From Nemertoderma westbladi (taxonomy: Eukaryota; Xenacoelomorpha; Nemertodermatida; Nemertodermatidae), in contig JAUCBJ010000862.1 of NCBI GenBank assembly GCA_032718475.1, forward strand, positions 1-59,330: a DNA stretch of 59,330 bases. Reading direction: 5' to 3'. Below, piece by piece: positions 22,691 through 32,400 of the stretch. The translations under genes and the position numbers were made by a program. Each line of letters begins with the position of its first letter. Within the stretch, counting starts at the first letter, position 1. The notes beneath the pieces are model-generated. The model ran no database searches. It was not told where the DNA came from and saw only the letters and a list, made by a program, of their open reading frames with translations.

Positions 22691-22809
22691 GGATAATGGG
22701 GGTTTGATGAGCCGAACTAACATTTATTTTAAAGTAATCGATATAAACGATATGACACCGGTATTTACTCCAGAAGAATACTGGCTCACTTCTACCGAAG
22801 AGTTACCAG
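22691..22809 (+). CDS. Cadherin exon 4 (residues 187-226 plus split codon)
   Basis: The acceptor is tttattttag (to 22690) and the donor cag|gtacgt at 22810. Its first base completes the Thr codon from exon 3, giving TVKATDNGG across the 15.6-kb intron. It carries the linker DINDMTPVF (residues 204-212), then opens the next EC repeat. The match of phase and motif across the array shows that the native donor at 7071 is the one that pairs with this exon. Confidence 0.93.
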
Positions 22810-22999
22810 GTACGTAGAAGAAATGTTCTACTCTAGTCATATAGGCTTACTGCAGAACAGTACGGTAGTACTGTAGGTGTGGGACTAAAGGTTCACAAGT
22901 TAGACTTATAAATTCCACCCTATCATAGAGTGTTTAACTCTAAGATTTACAGAACCCATAGACTTATAACTCACAAATGTAAAAATGTTTATATTCCAG

Positions 23000-23184
23000 C
23001 TGTTATCGACCTTAAGAAACTCGCAGTTCTTGATCTGGACGGGAGCGCCCCTCACAACACCATCAACCCCGCCGACTTCGTTGTGGATTACACTAAAACA
23101 GTCGCCAAGGATGAAAAGGGGGCCATCGTAGCTCTGGGAACTACGCCATTCAAATTCAGCCCAACCAATGCGGGAATGTTCCAG
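23000..23184 (+). CDS. Cadherin exon 5 (residues 227-288)
   Basis: The acceptor is atattccag (to 22999) and the donor cag|gttggt at 23185. It continues phase 1 from exon 4 and ends in phase 0. It encodes most of a rather divergent EC repeat (LAVLDLDGSAPHNTINPADF, FKFSPTNAGMFQ). The last segment occupies the place of the usual Thr-Gly-x-Ile turn. Confidence 0.85.
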
Positions 23185-23459
23185 GTTGGTTGTAAAACTA
23201 CATAGCGGAAAGTTAATAACTAACATTTTGCTTCAAAGATTTCTCGCCGATAAGGGGATACCTGAACCCTGACATAATTAATTATGATTGTTATGTAATT
23301 TGTGTAGGTTTTAAAAAAAAATACCCCATTATTGTGTTCCCTTAGGGTCTCCATTTTTTATAATCAGGAATTATTCGATTTATTCTTATAGAAATAATTT
23401 AGAAATAAATAATTAATTATAATTATTTGTATTTTATGCCACAGTAATTGTTATTACAG

Positions 23460-23591
23460 ATTGATGCAGTTTTGGATCGAGAATATATTCAGAATTACGA
23501 TATTGTGGTTACGGCCAAGGACAACGGATCCCCTGCCCCTCTTACTGGAACGGCAACCATCCATCTCAATGTGCTGGACATTAATGACAAG
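23460..23591 (+). CDS. Cadherin exon 6 (residues 289-332)
   Basis: The acceptor is gttattacag (to 23459) and the donor aag|gtatat at 23592, phase 0 at both ends. It has a textbook EC second half: AVLDREYIQNYDIVVTAKDN, then LNVLDINDK. LDRE and the A-K-D-N-G calcium segment are intact. Confidence 0.95.
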
Positions 23592-23954
23592 GTATATAGC
23601 CAATGGACAATGGAGTAGGGTAAGGGGGGAAGGTCACTGACCTGTAGATCCATATAGAAGGTGGGGGGTCACTGACCGGTAGATCAATGTTATTTCAATA
23701 AGTAAGCTTCAGTATTAGGGATGGGTCATTGCTTAAACATTCTCGTATTAATGCGCCTCACTTTTGCATTAAATTTATTTATACTACATATCATGTAATA
23801 CATGCATTTAGTTTCAGTTTTACACTTTTCCTTTAATCTCTCCCTCGTCCATCGATGTAGAGTATTTAAAACTGCATAAACTAAATAACATTATCTGAAC
23901 CAGCACCATACTCTCTACATTACAGCAATGTTTTCATTTTATTAAACATTTCAG

Positions 23955-24136
23955 CCTCCGCTGTTCCCATCAGCTACAGTGGAACTAAAGGCCCCCACCG
24001 CACCTCCCCTTCCTATTGTTTATGAATGCGTCAACATTGGAGATGTTGTATATACAGCGGTGGCCACAGATGGAGATATTGGCGAAAATGCCAAACTGAC
24101 ATACAGCATTGCCCCAGGCGCAGGATCAACTCATTG
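23955..24136 (+). CDS. Cadherin exon 7 (residues 333-392 plus split codon)
   Basis: The acceptor is aacatttcag (to 23954) and the donor ttg|gtaagt at 24137. It completes the linker DINDKPPLF and encodes the first half of the next EC repeat, including VATDGDIGENAKLTYSI, the D-x-D-x-G-x-N-a calcium and strand pattern. It ends in phase 2 within a Trp codon. Confidence 0.94.
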
Positions 24137-24694
24137 GTAAGTTACATTTAACTATAGTTACCCTGTAATTACTGGGTTGTGTAACTCGTTTACGACCTGT
24201 ATAACCTCGCCTTCCTGGTGTACCTGTCGTGTACAGGACACGGTGCCGCCGCCAACCCATACCCGGCCCAGTTGGCGCAGCCAGCGACCACCAGGTTGCT
24301 ACATGCCGTTACGCACCCAGCGGTCGAGCCAGGCATCAAATACTCCTCGACAACATTATTAACATAAGGTATTAACATAATTATATAATAATAATAAACA
24401 TAACGTAGGAATCCCTAGCTCAGTAGCGGCTACCACAATGTCCTCCAGTGGGTCCGGTACCACGCTGACCTCAGAACCGTCGCGTCTCTAACTGCGATCC
24501 GACCGGCTCACTGCAATAATGTGGTCGAACCGGGAACTTATATATTAACTGGTTTCAAGGTAATCACCATTTCGCCAGTTTAATGGTAAACTTAAGATAC
24601 TGTAAGACCCCAATTTTAACTCATGTTTTAGATTTTCCCTGTATACACACATATACTATTTATATTTGACCTGTTTTTGTTTTACCTCAATTAG
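24137..24694 (+). other. Intron, with a weak tRNA-like segment
   Basis: Intron of 558 bp. Around 24411-24545 there is tagctcagtagcgg, resembling a tRNA D-arm/A box, and about 100 bases later ggtcgaaccggg, resembling a T-arm with one base missing. The spacing is too long for a tRNA. This may be a decayed tRNA-derived SINE or chance. Nothing else is recognisable. Confidence 0.3.
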
Positions 24695-24896
24695 GCACAT
24701 TGACCCGGGAACTGGTGCAATCTCTCCTGTGGTTGTACTCGATAGAGAATCCCTTGTGTTCACAAACTACCAGCTGGCCGTGCAAGCGACAGACAATGTC
24801 CACACACCGGCCGCCCAAACAGTCAAGGTTTATCTGCACGATTGCAACGATCACACCCCCAACTTCGCCCACATGGATAATAAGATCACTTTGGAG
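24695..24896 (+). CDS. Cadherin exon 8 (residues 393-460)
   Basis: The acceptor is cctcaattag (to 24694) and the donor gag|gtacca at 24897. It completes Trp393, then reads HIDPGTGAISPVVVLDRESL and YQLAVQATDN, a classic EC second half. The linker DCNDHTPNF (442-450) follows, with Cys in place of the usual Ile/Val/Glu. It ends in phase 0. Confidence 0.95.
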
Positions 24897-25403
24897 GTAC
24901 CAAATGTTTTTAACTTGATGTTCATTTCATTAGAAAATTTAAATATGTTTATATCGGTAGTTTTAACAAATACGCCCTTGTGAAGTATTATTCCAGTTTT
25001 TGGTAAATATTCTTTCGATAATTTTGTTAAATTAGGTAATATCCTCGTGTGAAGACGCCACAATTCAACGTTTATGACCCCTTGTATAATTTAGAGATAT
25101 TCCTTTCGTACCATCAAATGAAATATGAAAAGGGAGGATTAAGTTACACTGTTTGGCGTACTTCAATGGAATACGGTATTCCGTTTTATTGTACGGTTTA
25201 TGTTATAAGACATGTGATATAGAGTATAAGATAGACAGACGACTTTCATAAGCCTTTTCAGTGACATCTTTACATTACATTACTACGGATAACAATACTC
25301 GTCGATTTTACTTGGCTCGCACCACTCGGGTCGGCGCATAAAGTGCCACTTTATACGACATGTTTTATACGCACCGGTACTGGATTGCTAACTTAATTTC
25401 TAG
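24897..25403 (+). other. Intron, nothing recognised
   Basis: This 507-bp AT-rich intron separates exons 8 and 9. I see no coding, RNA or mobile-element signal beyond its splice sites. Confidence 0.6.
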
Positions 25404-25572
25404 GTAACAGAAAACTCGCCTATAGGTACTGATCTTCTTCTTGGAGGCAGTAACACAGCTCTGAGTACATACGTACAGGACCACGACCAGGTCGGCACTC
25501 TGAACACGGACTTCCTGTGGACCGAGGTATCCGGGGATCCCAACAACAGATTCTCCATCGATCTAAACACCG
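25404..25572 (+). CDS. Cadherin exon 9 (residues 461-516 plus split codon)
   Basis: The acceptor is aatttctag (to 25403). It encodes VTENSPIGTDLLLGGSNTAL, the usual first strand of an EC repeat, and ends FSIDLNTG. The donor at 25573 is gtccgt, weak because +3 and +4 are both C. It is nevertheless supported because joining to exon 10 restores LNTGVISTD. A better-looking gtatgt at 25596 would break that motif and put the next exon in a stop-containing frame. Confidence 0.88.
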
Positions 25573-25818
25573 GTCCGTTCTTTTTATTTACTACTGTATG
25601 TTTTATCAAGTAAACTAATTATGTAGTTCTGTAGTAGTATTGTATAAGTAAATAAAGAAGGTAGTTCTGTATCACAATATACCTCTAGTGGACAGCGTTT
25701 TGTTTTGTTCAAACCCAGAACGTTGTGATATGTAACTGGTAACTCAACACTGTATTTTTTAAGTGCATAAAATATGAACGACAGTCGAAAGCAAAATGTT
25801 TCTTTGCCTTCTATTTAG

Positions 25819-25955
25819 GTGTGATATCGACTGATGTTGCCATTAAGATTGACTTGCCAGCCGGTTGGCCGGCTTTCTACGACTTGGTAGTTAAAGTCGC
25901 CGATCAAGGTATCAGATCCGGCCCTCTCTCGTCTACCTTTACTGTTAGAATAGAG
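25819..25955 (+). CDS. Cadherin exon 10 (residues 517-562)
   Basis: The acceptor is ttctatttag (to 25818) and the donor gag|gtgagt at 25956. It continues phase 1 and ends in phase 0. It encodes the second half of an EC repeat: VISTDVAIKIDLP, YDLVVKVADQG, STFTVRIE. Confidence 0.93.
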
Positions 25956-26272
25956 GTGAGTTGGTCAAGTCATTTTTGATTATTGTAAGTTCACCAACAT
26001 CACAGACAGTACAACTAAAGTGTTAGTTATATAGCATGTAGTCCTATAATTAATAGTTAGACACACGAGACACACGAGACAAAAGCATTATTCCAATTTT
26101 AGTACCAATAAATGGATGACATATCCCACTTAATTATGACATTATATTCCCCGACGTTGTGTATGTATAATGAGATTATTAAGTTATTATGAGGCCTAAT
26201 TACAATAAATTTTCAAATTCAGTTCACCGTAGTCCTACTGTACGTTGCGGCACTAAACATTTACCGTTGCAG
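25956..26272 (+). other. Intron, nothing recognised
   Basis: A 317-bp AT-rich intron with no repeat, RNA or coding signal that I can identify. Confidence 0.55.
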
Positions 26273-26386
26273 GTTCAAGATGTGAATGACCACGACCCGA
26301 TATTCCAAAAACCGTTGTACGAAGCAGTCGTTTCCGAATCATCGAAAATCGGAACAAGTTTAGTTACTGTTACGGCAACAGACCCG
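26273..26386 (+). CDS. Cadherin exon 11 (residues 563-600)
   Basis: The acceptor is accgttgcag (to 26272) and the donor ccg|gttagt at 26387, phase 0 at both ends. It carries the linker DVNDHDPIF (565-573), then the first strands of the next EC repeat: LYEAVVSESSKIGTSLVTVT, with ATDP at the calcium site. Confidence 0.94.
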
Positions 26387-26739
26387 GTTAGTGAACCGCA
26401 GTTACCGCGGTAACAAGTTACATTAATTTAAGATTTAAGCAGATTGATTGATTACGTTGCCAATAGAGGCACCTCTTAGCTCTGAATAACAATGGAACAC
26501 TTAATTTATTTCCTGTAGGAATACATTTATTTTTTTTACCAGATAGGAACTACAGGCAGTACTAAACTGTTAGCAACTATAGTACAATTATGAATATGAT
26601 ACATTCTGACGCGGATAATTTTGGGTCAATCAAAATATTGTGCATAATATATTATATATTATAAATATTATATATATATATTATAATTAATTAACAACTT
26701 TAACTATTTGTATTTCAAACATTTATTATTTGTCTATAG
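26387..26739 (+). other. Intron with AT-rich run
   Basis: A 353-bp intron, very AT-rich, with a TA-repeat-like tract at about 26645-26690. No other feature is visible. Confidence 0.55.
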
Positions 26740-26886
26740 GATTATGCAAAAGACAATATTAGACTGGAATATTCTATAGATCCACTTGTATTGGATGGCT
26801 TAACTGATATTACCAAATTTGAGATAATTCCCAATACTGGACAAATCAATCTCAAAAATACTGTCAATTTTGAAGTAAAAACTCAG
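26740..26886 (+). CDS. Cadherin exon 12 (residues 601-649)
   Basis: The acceptor is tgtctatag (to 26739) and the donor cag|gtgaga at 26887, phase 0 at both ends. It continues DPDYAKDNIRLEYSI across the junction and encodes FEIIPNTGQINLKNTVNFEV, the turn and strand before the LDRE-like position of an EC repeat. Confidence 0.94.
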
Positions 26887-28596
26887 GTGAGACTTACAAT
26901 AATGTATTTTTTAAGTGGTGAATGCAGCACATTTAATTTAGACATCCTACTTACACTGTTATTGTATCAGTCTGTTATTGAGGACTAATTTACCCAGTTT
27001 GGAGTATGGCGGGAGATTCAAACTGGAATACCTGACTCGCTGAATGGAACACTGTCCTAATACAGTAATTATATACAGTATGTATAAATCTAGGAATATT
27101 ATTGGTTAAGGGTATTGCTGTTAATTATCACCTATTAAGGCAATAATATAAATATTTCAGTAATAGCTATTATTTATGCTTTTACCGAACTCAATATCTG
27201 TCAGATGGGGGGGGGGGGGGACTTTCAACCCTCTCCAGGGGAATATCAACGCAAATAACATCCGAACGAAATTGAACAGGTTTTATTGACATTTGTTTAT
27301 TGTTTTAGTTAGAATAACGTGTACCACTGTAACCTGGTCCCTTCCCTTAATTGATAATATAACATTGCGGCGAGATATTAATTCGCTGAGATGGGATTTG
27401 CATTCAAATGTCCCTCCTGTGTCTCCAGTCTGTGGTGTGTGACGTATTCTTGTATTTTTGATTAGTTCTAACTTGTTACATGTAGTCAGGCCCTCCAGAT
27501 GAACCAATATTAGGCTTATTGTCCTAAATACATGTATTTACTTCAAGTCATAGGACTTTTTGTCATCTTTTTTTTTCGTTGATTGTTTTTGTGGTGGTCA
27601 GAAATCTTTGGAAGAAAAACAATTAAAAATCGCGACAAAAAACGTCTCAAAAGAAATAGGAACAATATTAATGACAGCGCAGTGGGACTTTTATTAATAA
27701 ATGTTATACAGTAATGATGTATACAGGTACAGCATATCTTCATTTAACATTCGACATAATCGAATCATTAAGTTTTTTAACATTATATATATAAGTAGGC
27801 CATCTAGCTACAGCGGTTATACCTGCATACCACAGTGTGTTTCTTGATTAATTGGACATTGATTAATGTCCTTTGTCCTGCCGTTATATTTCACTTTGCA
27901 GTTACCCCCATGTGAAGAATACCAGGTTTTCACCAAAAACACAGGTTACAGAAAGGCGGAATCTAACCAAAACAATAAAGGAATTAATATATGTACAGGT
28001 TATAATACAGAAATAAGCGCTATAAAACACTTAATAAAGATTAATTTAAAAAAAAAATAAAAAATCTTCATACAGATCCCTCGCAACCAAAACCTTGTAA
28101 ACACAACTAGGTCCGATAATGAACCTATCATCAAAGTTTCATCCAATTCCATCAACATTAAGTGCTAAGAAGTTTTGTGTACAAACATACACCCCAACAC
28201 ATGTGAGAAATGAGTACATCCAACTTTTGGTTGTATAACTTTACAACTCATAATTTTTTAATTACATCTCGGTGCTATTTTATTTTCACTGTTAATCGGG
28301 CTTTACCCAGTTAACTCCGTATTAGTACGGTTTAACCCCCCCCCCCCCCACCCCCCCCCCCCCCCCCCCCCTGATGAATTTAACTGATAATGTTTACTAT
28401 TAATAATAATGATGTGTACTTTTGCGTACTTTTAATGTGTCTGTACTCTGATTTTAATATCATTTTAGATTAAAGCAAATGAAATGAAATGAAATAAGTT
28501 TCCTTTAACTAATTATTTGTTTATTTTTGCGAATTTTCTTAGATTATCATGGTCTATTTTTACTTTGTATTATTCCCATTGCTTTTAATTTATTAG
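26887..28596 (+). other. Long intron with G and C homopolymers
   Basis: A 1,710-bp intron with a run of 14 G at 27207-27220 and an almost pure C tract of 36 bases at 28336-28371 (one A at 28350). An A-rich run occurs near 28047-28061. There are short open frames but none resembles a known family. No mobile element is recognised. Confidence 0.7.
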
Positions 28597-28745
28597 TACA
28601 CGTACGCCGTGTTAGCTAAGGATGCAGGCAACCCAGTACGGACCGGTACAACGAACGTTCGAATCTACGTCACAGATGTAAACGATGTCAGCCCCACCTG
28701 GAAACAAACACCTATTAGTCACTTTACCCCACCGGACTTTTATAG
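28597..28745 (+). CDS. Cadherin exon 13 (residues 650-698 plus split codon)
   Basis: The acceptor is aatttattag (to 28596) and the donor tag|gtgtgt at 28746. It begins in phase 0 and ends in phase 2. It encodes YTYAVLAKDAGNPVRTGTTN and the linker DVNDVSPTW (676-684). At 149 bp, skipping it would shift the frame. A poly-C tract lies 225 bp upstream and a poly-G tract 27 bp downstream. Confidence 0.93.
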
Positions 28746-28770
28746 GTGTGTTTGAAATTTATTAACTAAG

Positions 28771-28772
<2 letters not shown>

Positions 28773-28801
<29 letters not shown>
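28773..28801 (+). repeat. 29-base G homopolymer
   Basis: An uninterrupted G run in the 131-bp intron between exons 13 and 14. It is complementary to the C tract at 28336-28371. Exact length is uncertain because homopolymers are error-prone in sequencing. Confidence 0.9.
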
Positions 28802-28802
<1 letters not shown>

Positions 28803-28876
28803 TGTTGTACATAGGAACTACTGTACATATTAATTATGGTGAAGTAATTACAATTTATAATAATTGTTCATTTTAG

Positions 28877-28996
28877 TGGTGAATTTATGTACGACCTGGC
28901 CAATGGTATGCCAATAGTTGCGTTGAGTGCTATTGATTCAGATAGCGGTGCTTACGGTCGCTTAACGTACGAGCTGGAAGAACCGACCACTCTAAG
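28877..28996 (+). CDS. Cadherin exon 14 (residues 699-738 plus split codon)
   Basis: The acceptor is gttcatttta g (to 28876) and the donor aag|gtaagt at 28997, close to the ideal U1 complement. It encodes the first half of the last EC repeat: ALSAIDSDSGAYGRLTYELE. Reading through the donor meets an immediate TAA. The last 19 bases of this exon and 12 bases of intron form the unit of the next array. Confidence 0.95.
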
Positions 28997-29014
28997 GTAA
29001 GTTACTGTAAGAAC

Positions 29015-29481
29015 TAGGGGTGTGCCGGATATCCGGCCGGATATTTAGAAAAAAATCCGGCTCCGGCCGGATTTCAATTTTTTGGCCGAATTTCAATTTC
29101 AACGAATTGTTGGACAAAATTTACAATTAATGTAAATTTAAACATCAAAATAAATTTTCTTTTAAATTCAAACAAATTTAAACATAAGCAAATACAATGC
29201 AATACAAAACAATTATTTTCATAGTTTGTATCATATTCATTCATATTATGAATATGATAAAGTCTAGAGCAAAGCTATCATTTTATGACTATCTACATGC
29301 TGAGCTGACTGACTAGTTTTTACCAAGAATGTTTTCATTTGGTTGGGCTCAGCCTCACTAACAAACGTTAAATATTTAATAAATAGTACATGTAATGGCC
29401 ATATACTAATTATAACAATAGACAATAATTATTATATTGTCCCAGCACGCAAGCGTTGATGTTAGGTCTAGGTAGGTTTGT
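29015..29481. mobile_element. Unclassified 467-bp insertion
   Basis: It interrupts the first unit after exon 14 and is flanked by taagaac (29008-29014 and 29482-29488), a 7-bp direct repeat. The left end is taggggtgtgccggatatcc followed by several ccgg/ggccgg motifs; the rest is AT-rich. No terminal inverted repeat or coding sequence is evident. The direct repeat also belongs to the array unit, so it is weak evidence for a target duplication. A non-autonomous DNA transposon (hAT-like) is possible. Confidence 0.55.
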
Positions 29482-32400
29482 TAAGAACCGACCACTCTAA
29501 GGTAAGTTACTGTAAGAACCTACCACTCTATGGTAAGTTACTGTAAGATCCGACCACTCTAAGGTAAGTTACTGTAAGATCCGACCACTCTAAGGTAAGT
29601 TACTGTAAGATCCGACCACTCTAAGGTAAGTTACTGTAAGATCCGACCACTCTAAGGTAAGTTACTGTAAGAACCGACCAATCTATGGTAAGTTACTTTA
29701 AGAACCGACCACTCTAAGGTAAGTTACTGTAAGAACCGACCAATCTATGGTAAGTTACTTTAAGAACCGACCACTCTAAGGTAAGTTACTGTAAGAACCG
29801 ACCACTCTATGGTAAGTTACTGTAAGAACCGACCACTCTAAGGTAAGTTACTGTAAGAACCGAACACTCTAAGGTAAGTTACTGTAAGAACCGACCACTC
29901 TAAGGTAAGTTACTGTAAGAACCGACCAATCTATGGTAAGTTACTGTAAGAACCGACCACTCTATGGTAAGTTACTGTAAGATCCGACCACTCTAAGGTA
30001 ATTTACATTAAGAACCGACCACTCTAAGGTAAGTTACTGTAAGAACCGAACACTCTAAGGTAAGTTACTGTAAGAACCGACCACTCTAAGGTAAGTTACT
30101 GTAAGAACCGACCAATCTATGGTAAGTTACTGTAAGAACCGACCACTCTATGGTAAGTTACTGTAAGAACCGACCAATCTATGGTAAGTTACTTTAAGAA
30201 CCGACCACTCTAAGGTAAGTTACTGTAAGAACCGACCACTCTATGGTAAGTTACTGTAAGATCCGACCACTCTAAGGTAATTTACATTAAGAACCGACCA
30301 CTCTAAGGTAAGTTACTGTAAGATCCGAACACTCTAAGGTAAGTTACTGTAAGAACCGACCACTCTATGGTAAGTTACTGTAAGAACCGACAACTCTATG
30401 GTAAGTTACTGTAAGAACCGACAACTCTATGGTAAGTTACTGTAAGATCCGACCACTCTATGGTAAGTTACTGTAAGAACCGACCACTCTATGGTAAGTT
30501 ACTGTAAGAACCGACAACTCTGGTAAGTTACTGTAAGATCCGACCACTCTATGGTAAGTTACTGTAAGATCCGACCACTCTAAGGTAAGTTACTGTAAGA
30601 ACCGACCACTCTATGGTAAGTTACTGTAAGAACCGACAACTCTATGGTAAGTTACTTTAAGAACCTACCACTCTAAGGTAAGTCACTGTAAGAACCGACC
30701 ACTCTATGGTAAGTTACTGTAAGATCCGACCACTCTATGGTAAGTTACTGTAAGATCCGACCACTCTAAGGTAAGTTACTGTAAGAACCGACCACTCTAT
30801 GGTAAGTTACTGTAAGAACCGACAACTCTATGGTAAGTTACTTTAAGAACCTACCACTCTAAGGTAAGTTACTGTAAGATCCGACCACTCTATGGTAAGT
30901 TACTGTAAGATCCGACCACTCTAAGGTAAGTTACTGTAAGAACCGACCACTATATGGTAAGTTACTGTAAGAACCGACAACTATATGGTAAGTTACTTTA
31001 AGAACCTACCACTCTAAGGTAAGTCACTGTAAGAACCGACCACTCTATGGTAAGTTACTTTAAGAACCTACCACTCTAAGGTAAGTTACTGTAAGAACCG
31101 ACCACTCTAAGGTAAGTTACTGTAAGAACCGACCACTCTGTGGTAAGTTACTGTAAGAACCGACCACTCTAAGGTAAGTTACTGTAAGAACCGACCACTC
31201 TATGGTAAGTTACTGTAAGAACCGACAACTCTATGGTAAGTTACTGTAAGAACCGACCACTCTATGGTAAGTTACTTTAAGAACCTACCACTCTAAGGTA
31301 AGTTACTGTAAGAACCGACCACTCTATGGTAAGTTACTGTAAGATCCGAACACTCTAAGGTAAGTTACTGTAAGAACCGACCACTCTATGGTAAGTTACT
31401 GTAAGAACCGACAACTCTATGGTAAGTTACTGTAAGAACCGACCACTCTATGGTAAGTTACTGTAAGAACCGACCACTCTAAGGTAAATTACTGTAAGAC
31501 CCGAACACTCTAAGGTAAGTTAATGTAAGAACCGACCACTCTATGGTAAGTTACTGTAAGAACCGACAACTCTATGGTAAGTTACTGTAAGATCCGACCA
31601 CTCTATGGTAAGTTACTGTAAGATCCGACCACTCTATGGTAAGTTACTGTAAGAACCGACAACTCTATGGTAAGTTACTTTAAGAACCGACCACTCTAAG
31701 GTAAGTTACTGTAAGAACCGACCACTCTATGGTAAGTTACTGTAAGATCCGACCACTCTGAAGTAAGTTACTGTAAGAACCGACCACTCTATGGTAAGTT
31801 ACTGTAAGAACCGACCACTCTAAGGTAAGTTACTGTAAGATCCGAACACTCTAAGGTAAGTTACTGTAAGAACCGACCACTCTATGGTAAGTTACTGTAA
31901 GAACCGACAACTCTATGGTAAGTTACTGTAAGATCCGAATACTCTATGGTAAGTTACTGTAAGATCCGACCACTCTAAGGTAAGTTACTGTAAGAACCGA
32001 CCACTCTATGGTAAGTTACTGTAAGAACCGACCACTCTAAGGTAAGTTACTGTAAGAACTGACCATTCTAAGGTAAAAGTCACTGTATGAACCGGCCACA
32101 CTAAGGTAAGTTTCTGTAAGAACCAACGACTCTATGGTAAGTCACTGTAAGAACAGACGACTCTAAGGTAAGTCACTGTAAGATCCGACCACTCTAAACT
32201 AAGTTACTGTAAGAACCCACAACTCTAAGGTAAGTTACTGTAAGAACCGACCAATCTAAGGTAAGTCACTGAAAGAACAAACGACTCTACGGTAAGTCAC
32301 TGTAAGAACCGACCACTCTAAGGTATGTTACTGTAAGAACCGACCATTATAAGGTAAGTCACTGTAAGAACCTACCACACTATGGTAAGTTACTGTAAGA

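Noticed and set aside
22930-23226. Small genes overlapping exon 5 on both strands
   Set aside because: The exon 5 splice sites, phase and cadherin-like product explain the plus-strand frame; the minus-strand frame is its shadow.
24411-24545. A tRNA gene
   Set aside because: The A-box-like and B-box-like words are about 100 bases apart, the T-arm lacks a base and no cloverleaf forms. It is kept only as a weak SINE-like note.
27866-28060. An extra cadherin exon in the long intron
   Set aside because: The frame there has no cadherin-like residues, and exons 12 and 13 already join in phase with the expected motif.
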